Part shown: positions 1 to 13,000 of the stretch, in pieces | Position numbering within the stretch: the stretch's first letter is position 1 | Layout: every line of letters starts with the position of its first letter | The notes under the pieces: model-generated | Told to the model about the DNA's origin: nothing | Databases searched by the model: none | The model's input: only the letters and a program-made list of their open reading frames with translations | From: Elysia marginata | Taxonomy: Eukaryota; Mollusca; Gastropoda; Plakobranchidae | Direction: 5' to 3' | Assembly (NCBI GenBank): GCA_019649035.1 | Contig: BMAT01006179.1 | Location: 265,870 to 329,869 of the forward strand | Length of the DNA stretch: 64,000 bases | Program-made: the position numbers and the translations under genes

Positions 1-638
1 TGTGCGAAAAGTTCATGCTTTGCGTTCAATAAATTGGCGGTTACGCAGAGCGTAAGCAAATCAGAAGCAAAAAAAAAAATACCGTACTGATAAATGTTGT
101 AAAGAAATAAAATACAATCATAATGTGTTGAAAATGATCATAAAAACATTTACAGTTTCGGCTTTTAATAAAAGTATATTTTTTAAAAACTAGTACACAT
201 AGTTTGTCCTTACAAGCATGCAATCATACACACACGTAAAATTTTATTTTTTAATTTGTCAACAGCGTTTTTAGGTTTACCACTCTCTGTAGCCTATCTT
301 ACAAACCAATCTGAACTTTTTCAAGTTGTGAAATAAATGGAGAGAAAAGAAAAAGAGCCGAACTTGTTCATTTCGGAGTTGGAAAAGAAAAAGGAAACGG
401 CGTAGCTGAAATAAATTTATCAAATAAAATCTGAGCGCTTCTCCTACCCTCCTCCCAACCCCTGATTAAGAAGCATCTCTATTGAAAGTCACCATCAACT
501 TTTCACATACCGCGCGCCATGCGACGAGACATTAGGGTTATGGTGGTCATGAGGATGATGATGATGATGTGAATGATAGTGATGGTGATATTATTAATTA
601 TATCAATAATGAGAACAATGATAATATTATTAATAACA

Positions 639-640
<2 letters not shown>

Positions 641-675
<35 letters not shown>
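641..675. repeat. (AAT)n microsatellite
   Basis: About twelve uninterrupted AAT units inside a wider imperfect A/T/G trinucleotide tract (about 550-720). Confidence 0.95.
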
Positions 676-677
<2 letters not shown>

Positions 678-945
678 TCGATTATGATGGTAATGATCCT
701 GAAAATATTAATAATGATGAAAGCACGCTTATTGCAGCAAAATAATTGTAGCTTTTCTTTTTTCAAAACAAAACCAAGATGACGTAGCTATAACAAGAAC
801 TTGGCTTAACATGAAACCATCACCAGCAGTCGAAAGATTATGATGAGAAGAAATCTCCTTCTGATATTAATACTAGTAATAGCGTTAAAGGAATCAATCA
901 AAGTAATATCTAGAAGAAGGAGAAGAAGAACAAGTCTAAGAATAA

Positions 946-1120
946 TTATGATAACAACATAACAAAAAATATATTATTGTTATAATAATAATGATGATAA
1001 TAATAATGATGATAGTAATAATGATAATAATAATAAAAAGAAGAAAAAAGAAGAAGAAGAAGAAGAACAAGAAGAACAACAACAACAAAAAACAAGAATA
1101 AGAAGAAAAAGAGCAACCGT
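946..1120. repeat. Imperfect AAT/GAA/CAA low-complexity tract
   Basis: Purine-rich mixed trinucleotides (AAT, then AGA/GAA, then CAA). Long frames on both strands are of biased composition and not believable genes. Confidence 0.85.
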
Positions 1121-1483
1121 AATACCACCACTACTGTTAATGGTGATGTGGTATTCATTGCCTACTCATGCAAATATACAGCAATGTAATTGTAATTTTT
1201 TTAAAGATAAGGAACATATTGAAATAATAAAAGGCATTTTTACAACAATAGAGAAGTAAGTCTATATTATTTTTACGACTAATATCTTTCAAAAAGTAAT
1301 ATTCGTAATGATATCGTGCCGTCCACTGAAACAATTTAGCTGATCTGCCGCTGTTAATGTAGTCATCCTCCCCATGCCCAAAATATGTTAATACAATTTA
1401 TCGATGCTATTTTAAATCCACATAGGCCTAGATAAATCTAGAATTGAAAATAGTCAGTGCAAAATTTATCAAGTGTAATTCGA

Positions 1484-1735
1484 GAGATTTCTGGTGATTT
1501 CAAGTGATTCCTAGTGGTTATTATAGTTATTGCAAGTGATTCCTATTGATTCCAAGTGATTGCAAGTGATTCCTAGAGTGATTCCAAGTGATTCCTAGTG
1601 ATTCCAAGTGATTCCTAGTGATTCCAAGAGTGATTCCTAGAGTGATTCCAAGTGATTCCAAGTGATTCCTAGTGATTCCAAGTGATTCCTAGTGATTCCT
1701 AGTGATTCCAAGTGATTCCTAGTGATTTCGAGAAA
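1484..1735. repeat. 10-bp minisatellite, AGTGATTCCT / AGTGATTCCA
   Basis: About two dozen copies of a decamer that mainly alternates AGTGATTCCT with AGTGATTCCA, with a few 12-bp variants carrying an extra AG. Flanking copies are more diverged than central ones. Confidence 0.93.
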
Positions 1736-2363
1736 AAGTAGCACCCGCCTGTCTTAACCATGTAGATCTTTTTGGCTAAATGTAGTGAAAATCAAAACAC
1801 GTTTACGGTCACAAATTTACAATCATTAGAGATCAGTAGCATTTTCCACAATTGCATGGTTGAATCTAGAAATACTTAGGAGGATCATCTTGAAAAATTC
1901 TAGCTTTGCCGGAGTTCAAGATGATGCATATATTGAGTTGTAAACCAGGAGTTTGTAAAGAATGAGACTGCAGCCATTTCTGCAACATGTGGGCTGTGAA
2001 AACAAGAAACAAGCTAATTATTATGTTAAAGGCTCTTGGGATGTTTAGAGAGAGTAGAAAACAAAATAATGCTTTGTACTCGCTATAGATAGTTGCAAGA
2101 CTTAACACCAAGGAATATGATGGGCATATACTAAATCATTAGACGAACTCTAGTAGGGAGAAGGGAAGCTTACCGTGGGGGTAGACTGTAGATGGTTTTA
2201 AGAGTAAAATATGCGCTTGTGGGCAGGAAAATCGCGACAAGAATTATCATTCTGCGTTTATAAAGTTTTCACCACCGTTATTGAATTTGGCGTCCAGAAA
2301 AGGATCAGACTGGTCTGTGTTATCAACTAGTAATAGAATTAAGCATTATTTCTTCTTTATCAG

Positions 2364-3903
2364 GATCCAGAGAGCAAAAAGGCGATGGTCGACACCATGA
2401 AGGCAGTGTGTGAGATGTGTAAGAATCCTGACTATCCTTGGGTGGACTGCTGGTATTTTGAAAGGGCAATCAAGGAATTAATCCGAAGCTGTGTCCGGGC
2501 TGTTGAGTAAGTTTACTTGAATTTTGAAAATTTTATAGCGCCAATTTTTGGTCACAACACTATCATATCTGTATGAAACCTCATGATTGCTTGCATCAAT
2601 AAAATAAACTAACTTAAACAACAAAAACATTCCTGATAGTTTGTGCAGTGAACTGAAGAAAAGCAATATTTATACACACAATTAAGGAGTCAGAATAAAT
2701 AATAAACAGCTTAGTGAAATAAAGACAAACAATATTGAATTGGAGAGAGCACAGACAAAAAAGAAAAAGCCTAGAGAAAAAGAGAGGGTGGAGAATATAG
2801 AAAAGTAAGACATATGCAACTTACACAGTTATTTTACACAGATTTAATAGACATTGTAATGCATGCAGACAAAGTAATAAATCAAACCTGATAAATATTC
2901 AAAATTAAAAACCAATTGATCTTATTAAAGAAGAAAAAAGCAAGTTTATAAATAAGAAGATAACAAAGATCTGTACAATATCTGCAAGGAGCTAACCGGA
3001 AGTGTTAAACAAATGATAATTCAAAATAACCTAATCCAATGAAATAACCAAATGTCTTAATGATTACTTTGCGCAAAAAATTGAAACAGTCTGGCAAAAG
3101 TTGGATGCCCAATCCCTACCAGAGCCAGAATTTGTAGAATTCACCGGGGAACCTCTTTTAATTATTGAACTAGTAACAAAAGAAACTGTAAAGAAAGTAA
3201 TTAATAAACCACTCAAAAAGTTTTGTTAATTAGATACCCATTAATCATAGAAGCATCAAAGAAAGATCACGTTACACAACCTCTCCTTTTTATATGCTTT
3301 GGCTCCCCATCAAATTTCGGGTAGAATATAAAATAGCTACCTTAGCTTATCAATGCTTATATGATCCATCATTTCCAGACTATTTAACACAATTTGTGAG
3401 ACCAAAATGTTCCAACTCGACAACTTAGATCTGTGATCAAAAGTCTTTTACAAAAACCTAGACAAAAGTTAAAGATTTTTGGTGAGCGCACGGTTTCCCT
3501 TCAGTCTGACATAATTTGAAATGCCTTTCCTAAAGATAAAAAAAGCGGTGATTCTCTGTTATTGTTTAAAGCAAATTTAAGAACGCATCTATTTAAGCAA
3601 CTAGGCCCTGCCCTTTTTCTTTATCATTTTTTAATGTATTAGTAATTTTATGAATGTTTGTAGAAATGAGTCTTTTCTTTTGAAACATCGGATTTGTAGA
3701 GTACGAGTAGGCCCATATTTTAAATATATTAATAATATATAATAAATATATATATATTTAACCATATTTTTTTATTTATGTAGTGTGTTACTGGTATATG
3801 TCATAGCTGATAAGTGTTTTTTTGGTCTTTTACATATGTAGTTTGACTTATTGTAAAGTGCCTTAAGCTTGATTTAAACAAAAGGCTGCTTTCATAAACA
3901 AAC

Positions 3904-3945
<42 letters not shown>

Positions 3946-4002
3946 TATTACTATAATTATTATTATTATTATTTTTTTTAATATTAGTATTATTATTATT
4001 AC

Positions 4003-4036
<34 letters not shown>

Positions 4037-7000
4037 GTTATTACTATAAGAGATTGTAAAGCACGAATTCCTAAACAGCCGATTGATCTGTCATTCGATC
4101 AATTATTGTACAATGCAGGTACGCTATATTTTGAACATCAAAGCGGTGTACAATTTATCAAAAGCAAAGCTCCTCTGATCCCCCGAGCAGTGATCCCAGA
4201 GTGCTGACAGACGCCGACCTGGTCACCTACATCTCTGTGTGTGAGGAAGCTCTCAGGCACGACGTGCTGAACCCTGAGACAGGCGAGTTCAGCTCCCAGC
4301 ACTACACAGTTTTTATGGAGGTCATGGACGGCTTGTCACATTGGGTAGGTGGATTAAAGTCTTGGTTTTAAATGCGGTCAAAAATAGGAAAAAGGTTCAA
4401 GATAAGACAAAGCAATATTGAAGAAGTGCATAAATTCATATACTTTGCTTCATATCCATGGAATTTATCGCTAGTATATGTCAATAAACATTTCGTTTAT
4501 TAATGAATGGCGCGTAATTTCTCACAGCTTGAAACAGTTGGAGAAAACCAATATTTTAACACCTTTAGTATTGTCAGCTTAAGAAAGAAACTTAGATGAT
4601 CTTTTTTTATTCTTTCAGCTGAAAGCATTGGATAAATATAACCTGGCTGTGAATCTGTTCGGCCAAATAATGACAACCTATGGCACCGAGGAACCTCTAG
4701 TGTACACCCTAAACAGCAGATACTTGAGCGATGCCAGTCAGGCCGACTCGGGCATGAAGATGCTTGTGGTGCATATAGACAAATTGTTTGAACTAATGGT
4801 GGAAACAGAGAACGCAGATCTCATTCGTAAGTAATGCCATCTTTGTCAACTCTGTCTTTACTATACAGGGCTTGCAGAAATTTGTGAACCATATTGTAAA
4901 CGTGCGAGTGCTATTACACCGCTATAATAGAACAGCTGTTAGGTTGAGAATGGTGCCCTAAAAAGATAGAGAAGCCATCTAGATTTTCAGTAGTCTTTTT
5001 TGCCAATCGTTAATATAACCTACATTGCGGAGCTTTCGAGGCTAAACAAAAGGACACAAACACTATTGTGATCTAGGAAAAGTAATAAATTCATGGTGCT
5101 TAGAAATCAATTCTCTATAGAATTAGAAACAGTGTTGTATTGTAGTACTCCTGCATTTTTATAAGAATTATTAACATGTCTTTGTAGTAGATAGATCGCA
5201 AATTACAACAAATTGCCATCAGCGTCTCCAATGAATTCAAACAATATTCAATATAGTTTGAATATTCCCCAGCTCGTTTTCAGCGTATCATTGTTGAAGG
5301 TAACAATGAAAAACCGGGTAAACACAGGAGCTGAGTTTTTCTCTTACTTAAACATTGAATGAGCTTGTGAAAGTTAAGGTGTTTAAACCAATCTGCCTAT
5401 CTCAGGAACCATGATGCAAGTGTACCCGGCTAATCCCAAGTCAATAGGCAAGCACATGACAGGTGTGATGGATGTGTTCGTGAAAAGTTTTGATGACAGT
5501 TCGATCCAGTTTCTCACAATGATGCTGACCACGGCTACGAAATCTGCCCCAGGGGTAAAAAGACATAATAACAGATTAATGTGGGCACTTCTTGTTTTTA
5601 GCGATAGTTTCAAACCCACTCTCTATCATGACATGCCATGTTATCAAATAGTTTATACGGGTATTTGAAAAATCATAACGCAAATATATACAGTATTATG
5701 CTAAATTATTTGCTAGTTATTATCTACATTTCACTTGAACAGTTATTAGAATTAAGAGAGTGCATCTGTTATGATTCAAGATAGCTCCGTACTTGAATGA
5801 AAATTATTTTTTTATACAAATAATCTGTCAGATTTTCTCTTCGGAATTTGTCTCTATTATTTCTTAAAGCTATTCTTTAATTTTAAACTTTGATTGGTCA
5901 ACTGCATTTAGAATTAGGCAATAGAGCTGCTCTTGAAGTCAGCCTATTTCTCTCAATTCTTTATGTCGTTAGTTAGTAGCTTTACTATGGTGATGATGAT
6001 GGCAATCGACGATGAGGTGAAGGACGATGATAATGAAGAGGTGCAGATTGATTACGATGGCTACAACGATGGTAATGATGATGATCTTACCTATTAATTT
6101 ACAACTGTTTATCTTTGGCAGGTGTTTACTAAAGAAAATACCAAGCAGATTTTAGACAAGAGCACCCAAAACCCGAACAGCCAGTCTAGCACCATGCAAG
6201 TAGTCCAGGAGTTGTGTAAACGGCGACCAGAACTCATGGTTCCCCATGTCTCGATTCTCATCGACAAGTCTAGGTGGCAAAGCAATCTTAGGTCCTGGAT
6301 ACACGATATGATCGCTACCCTAGCTCTGTATGACGAGGTGAGTCTTGTGGTTGTATCATTACTAATATATCTTGTTACATATTTTCCTCAACGAAATGCC
6401 GCAATAATTCCTTTACGGGCTGATGAAGTTTGATTATGGATTGTTAGATTTTAAAAAAACCTAGTCAGGGTTTCAAGCAAACTCTTAAGAAAGCATAACA
6501 AACAAATTAAGTATTAAATTAACTTTGCTTTTTAACTCTCAATAGAAACTGGCACCGAAAGCCTTGGATTTCATGTTGGAGGAAGCCAGGGTGGAGCAAG
6601 AGAAGCATATTCTGCTCACAGCTATGAACTCGGCGCGACAGATTGGCTTTAAGTACAGGGATCTCATCAAAGCTCGCAGAGGTCAGATAGACCAGCTGCA
6701 ATTCACTGATCCCGACGCTCTGAACCTCAAACAGATCACTCTAGATATGATCGATGGAAAGACGTAAGCTCACCAGCAGTCCGTCAATCAACGTGCCTTC
6801 TTAAAGATAAAAAGAAAAATACCGACTGTCTCTCTCTATCTCTCTATCTCTGTCTCTCTCCGTGCTTAGTTTAAAATCGCTTTTCAGTTTATATAATCTC
6901 CTTGTTTATTTCAAGATATTTCATTAATTAATTATGATCTGTTTAAATTTAACATCCGAATGAAAAGGGCACTGTGCCTAATTTGCTACCGTTGTAAAAT

Positions 7001-10000
7001 AAAAGTCAATTCAATTTTATTCAACACACACTCACCTCTCTCTCTCTATATATATCACTCTTTTCCCCTTTAAAGGAGCGAAGAAATGCGGAGGCAGTTT
7101 GAAGAACAGCAGGCAAACATAGCAGGGCTTGTGGGAAAAGTTGATGAAATTCAAGATAATGTGGTTAGTATTAATTTTAGTAGTGAAACCCAAACAGCAA
7201 ACATGTCTTGAGTAAAGATCGGCCTTTGTTGACTGGTTTCCAAATCAAATATTCATTGAAAGATTTAACGTTGAAGTCATGTAGAATTCTTGAAACCTAT
7301 CAGTCTGTAAATTCGTGTGTCTATACATACTCATGGAGTCTAAGTTTATTCAAAATCCTATTCTCTGTATCAATTGTAAGCTGTTTCGACGGTAAACTTG
7401 GCAAGAATTTTAGAAGGTGTGTTTTTTATATACCCTTAATAAAACATTGACAAAGGTTAGAATGCAAACAGAGATTTGCAAGTTTGATTTGGTATTGCTA
7501 ATGCCCGCTCTCAAAATCATGCTTCATGTCAGGCGGAAATGAAAAACGACATAGATCGACAAGGGCAAGACTTGGACACGGTGAAGAAAGACGTGAATCT
7601 GCATGGCCAGAGACTCGACCAGGTGGAGGAGACGGTAGACGAAACGGTGGCTAAAGTCGAGGAGATTGATCAAAAGGTGAGAGCTGAAAATCATTCTTTA
7701 AAAAGTTTTGTGGAGAAGAGAAAACAATTCAGCATTGTACAAGATGTAATATATGTACCTATTCTACATGTCTTTGGTGTGAACAATAGGACTTTTTCTA
7801 GTCAAAAGCCCTTAGATCACCTACGATAGTAAGCTTTTGGAGGACGTTTAAATCTCATACTGTTTGACGTTCACGTTGAAACATAGAATAATATTACTAG
7901 TAAGAGATTATTGATCAGAGTAGTTGTTTCAAATCAGGGTTCCTGGAAGTCGAATATTATATAATTAAAATTTTTTCAGTTGAGGGCAATGAATAACATA
8001 AATGGCAAGTAAATCATATTGAGTTTCTGGGGTTAAAGTTCAATGAGTTGACAATGGATGCCATATTATTGTTCTGACTCCTCTTTTGTTTCGCTTGGCC
8101 AGACATTGAGCCACTCCCCGTACTGGTCACGTGACGTGGCTAAACTCCTCAACCCGAAAGCTGACCATGACTGGACACTTCTCTCCAGCAGACTGGGCTA
8201 CAGTAACGATGATATCAGAGCCTGGGCCCAGCACGCTGATCCTTGCATGGCAATGCTCAATGAATGGTGAGTCAGATTCAAAGAAAATGATTTATTTTTT
8301 AGGGTAAGACTCAGGAGAAATTCGAATGATACGTAACAAGCAAAAATTCACTCTGGCTGTTAGTTTATTTCGAAGATCTCTCTTATAAAATGTTAGATTC
8401 TAGTGTCCCACAAAACTTAAAACCTTTTATTAGTCAAGTATCCATATTACAGGAGGATAGATCCAAATTTTTTTTATTAGTTTTTGTCGGGGAGCGAACC
8501 TGTACTCGTCTGATCACGAGTCTCACGGGCAACCCACTGGGCAAATTGTTTTGTTAAAAAACTTGATCTTTTTTATTTTGATATTGATCACCTTTAGGTA
8601 CGCCACCAGGAAGACAAGTGAAGCGACTTTAGCTATCCTAACCCAATTGCAAGAAATGAACAGGCAAGACGCAGCTGTCATTGTAGAAAACGCAATGAAA
8701 AACGCAGGTACGACATCAATGTTGTATTATTTATCCAGGATTCATTCGATTACACCACATCCACCTTAAATTGTTTCTTCTAAAAGGATCTTTAATCTTT
8801 CAATATAAGACCTACATTTCCTTTTTTCTATATTTTCGATCCATAAAAGTCTTATAAAACCTTCTGTTATATACAGTGCCGAAATGATGTAGCTGTGAAA
8901 ATGGCCAAATTTTGAAATTTCGAGGAATGACGAATGAAATTTCGAGATTTTATAATAAACTACGATCTTCATTTTTTTGTATTTTGTTTAATCCTTGCAT
9001 GCCGTACCTGGTTTTGTTTTTCTTTCGTGTTTTAGAAGCCGTTGTGGAAGACGAAGAATTTGAGTACGCGTCTCCACCTCCCATATTCATCAGTTACCAA
9101 TGGGGTCACCAGCCAGAGGCGAGATTGTTGCAGAAACACCTGGAGATGGCCGGCTACCAGTGCTGGCTAGACCTGGGCCAGATGGGTGGCGGTGACAAGC
9201 TCTTTGAGAAAATAGACAGCGGTATCAGAGCTGCTAAAGTGGTTATCAGTTGCGTTACAGAAAAGTATGCTAAATCTCCAAACTGTAATCGAGAGGTAAA
9301 TCTGAGATAACACAGCCTATTATGTCAAGTTAAACTTAATTTAGAATTCACATTTGAAAAATGGTGAATCTGTAGTTTTTTGTATAAAAAGGCCTAGTAA
9401 AGACTACACTCATCATAAAAGCCCACAGTTCAAAGTGGTGTCTCCAAAATTTGTAGCCGAAGGGTAAATGCAAGACCATGTGCAGCTTAATAAAAACAAA
9501 TAGACTGCACACAATCGAACAGAATAAACAGTTCCTGTACAACCACATAATCTTAGAAATGAGAACTCTCTCTCTCTCTCTCTTTCTCTTTCTCTCTCTC
9601 TCTCTAGCATCTGTATCTATTCTATTTTCATGAGTCTATCTCTATCTATCTATCTATTTATCTATCTATCCATCTATCTATCTATCTATCTATCTATCCA
9701 TTTTCTCTCTTTCTCGTCTTATTTTTCTTTCTCTGACTTAAATCCATTTTTATGCCGCTGCTACTTCATGCTTCGTTTCATTTCAGGTAAACCTCTCAGT
9801 GAATCTGAACAAGGTGATGATACCGCTACTCATGGAGAAATGCACCTGGCCACCGCCCGGCTCTATGGGCCCGATCTTCAGTGAGTACCTGTTTATCCGC
9901 TTCTACCAGAGAGGTGGCGAAGAGCTGCCTGATGAGCGGTACTGGCCGAAAGACAAGTTCCAAGAGCTACTCATGCAACTGGACGTGAACGGTCTCCCTC

Positions 10001-13000
10001 CTGATGAAACTCAAATAGAGCCAGGTAGGGAATGCGATCTGTATGTCAACGTAATGCATTATTTCTAGTATACAACAGCAATCCTCAAACTGTATCATTA
10101 TCAGCCTTCTTTTAGATATGTGTAAGCCTTTTGTCTGAATAACTAAATGAGCACAAAAATAATTAAAAAAAAAATTTATTGATGAATTTATCTCATGAGT
10201 AAAAGTGTAGAAGATATTTTGTAATTGAGTATTCATTGCTATGGCTGAAAAAAACCTGAGTTTACGACAATAGCGAGAGTAGAGAATTTTTAGTATATAG
10301 TTTTAATCCGTAAGCAGTCCTGAACCGATTAATCACCCATATTTTTTAAACACCAACAAAAATTTTTCCAACTGCTAAAATCCTGAAATTTTTTAGGAAA
10401 AAGAGAAGTTAAAAATAAAAAGGAAAATTACAAGAAAGTTTGGAATAATCGGATTTCTCAGTTCTGAAAAAATGCTTTAATTTTTTTTTATGTAAGAAAA
10501 AGAAGGTTTTTTTTTGCCTTTGTTGTTCCAAGATTATGCCGTTATAGTTTATTTCCTTATCTAAAATAGTTTACAAAGATTGGTGGATGCCAAAGGTTCA
10601 AGAGATCAAAATTGATAAGAGCAAGACAAAGGACGGAGGAAAGGGGCCCAAAATAGATACGGCTGAGTTCGACAAAAAGGTTAGCAAAACTTATTACCAG
10701 TGCATATACTTCTAATCTTAGTTTTTTAGACCCTTTGAACTTGTGCCTGCCTGCCCATAACATTTATACTTTATCACTCTTTCTTATTTCCTTTCCTATC
10801 TTTCTCTATCTATCTATTTATCTATCTCTCTTCTCTATCAGTTTCTCAACCGCTCTGGTTTTATTGTCGCCATTGTTCCGTATGAAATGTTATCTTCTCT
10901 ACTGTATCATTTATCGTGTTAATTAAATCACACAGTTTTGATATGTGTTTCCGTTGCCAGGCCGCCGAGTCTCCAGACGTGTTTATCTCCTATCAGTGGG
11001 GCAAGCAAAAAAACATCATCCAATTGTACGAGCGGCTTACTGGTCTGGGTCTTACCTGTTGGCTGGACATCAAACAGATGGGCGGTGGGGACTCCCTGTA
11101 TGACAAGATTGACCGTGGTGTGCGGGGCTGTCAGGTTGTGGTCTCCTGCGTCACGCAGAAGTATGCCCTGTCTGCCAACTGTCGCCGAGAGGTTAGCCTG
11201 GCCGATGCCCTCAAGAAACCCCTGGTGCCTCTCTTGCTAGAGTCTATGCAGTGGCCACCTGCCGGTCCTATGAGCATGGCCTTTACACAGCTGCTGTACA
11301 TAGACTTTACCAAGGTAAACTAGGGCTCTTAGAAAAACTGCATGTTTTACAAATTTTAATAATAATATATATGATATAGGATGCAGATCACTGTTGCAGC
11401 ACCCATACCCTCCGTGTATTGAATCTTAGAAAGCTTCAATGATACAAATTCCGACCCATTTGTAGTAAAAATGGTTAGTTATCAAAGAAGTCATAAAACA
11501 TTACTTTTCAGGCACCTGTTTGAGCTTGAAGACAAGCTCTGGTTTTCTTCCCTACAGTAGCACACCTGGCTAACAATTACCCTTGATAGTTGTTAAAAAA
11601 ACACGCAAAAAAAAAAGAATGGACAAAGTTTGAATTGAAATAAAAATCACGGGAGACATACATTTCCACAAGTAATTACCTTGCAGTTAAATGCACGTCA
11701 GCCAACTAAAACTTTTAAGGGGACACAGAATGGTTCTAATGGAAAGATTTGCTTTGGTATAGTTGCGTCCACTTTTACAATGCTCTATTGAAGACTGTTG
11801 TAATAATTTTGCGTATGATTGAAATATTTTATTCTAGATTGACAACGGCTTTTTTATATTAAAGATAACTGTTTTCTTTCCTGCCTGCTCAGGATGAAAG
11901 CGAGCAGATGTCCTGGAATGGTGTAAAGTCTCAGGAGCTTATTGACAAGCTGAACCAACATGTACCCATGCTAGACCAGCCTACAAGCAGCTCGGTCTCC
12001 AATAACACAGGTGGGCACCTTGAACTCAGGGACAAAACAGAAAAGGCAGAAAATTTCTCAAAGGCTAAGAAACTTACAGTTTAGAAAAAGCAATGTCCAG
12101 CTTTCGCTAATCCTATATTTAAAAAAATGGAAACAATTTTTTTTTGCCAACAGCTGCGGGTCACGAAAATGGCTTAAATGACCCAAATTTTATGTTGATA
12201 TGTAGGGTAATGCATCATTCTAGGGACATGCACCAAAATCTGGTCATTTTAAGGCTAAATCATGGTGAAATTAATTTTGTTTCGTTTTTTTTTTTTTGCT
12301 ATATACGCAAAATAGCGAGTGACAAAGTAAATAACAAAAATATTAACCTACTTCAGGCCCACTACACCGTACACGAGGTGTTTTTGCGGGCGTCATGTCT
12401 CATTCAGCTGCGAGCCAGGTAGATCGGTTCTAGACTTTCTTCCCATCAGCAGCTTTCAACAACATTGCAGATCAAGTTACTAATGTCTCAGTTGTTTAAA
12501 ATCCACTAACTACCATAAACGAAAATCTTGCTAGATTGATAGAATGTAATGTAGACACAGGTATTGTATGTTATCCAGATTAATCTTGCAGTAGAAACTC
12601 ATGGTTTATGGCCAAAAGAGGAGGTGGGAGACGAAGAGATAGAAATGCAGGCATACAATGATACACACAGACATGTAACGGCTAATCAAGAGAAACACAG
12701 AGAGGGGGAGACAGAGAGAGAGAGAGAGAGAGTAGAGTAGAGATTTGAACTTTGATAAAGATGACGATTAAGACGGTTACAGACAGACATGTACAAACAG
12801 ATGTAGACAGAACGAGCTGTAGTAGAAACTCATGGTTTTGGGCCAAAAGAGAAAGTGGGAGAGGAAGATACTGACAGTCAAGTACAAACAGGGATGAAAA
12901 GACAGAGCGAGAGAGGAAGAAAGAGGGAAACAGAGAGGATGTGACATATGATAAAAAAGAAGATAAAACGTTGGGGGGGGGGGGAAGATGATCGCCGCAC

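Larger units (their letters stand above)
1..2363. other. Upstream region, repeats, no recognised gene
   Basis: A+T-rich sequence with trinucleotide runs and one minisatellite. Open frames here are low-complexity or antisense shadows. The Death-TIR-TIR gene may have its first exon(s) here or beyond the left edge, but I could not recognise one. Confidence 0.5.

Noticed and set aside
9348-9610. Two minus-strand frames within the intron of the first TIR
   Set aside because: Short and partly TC microsatellite; no similarity seen.
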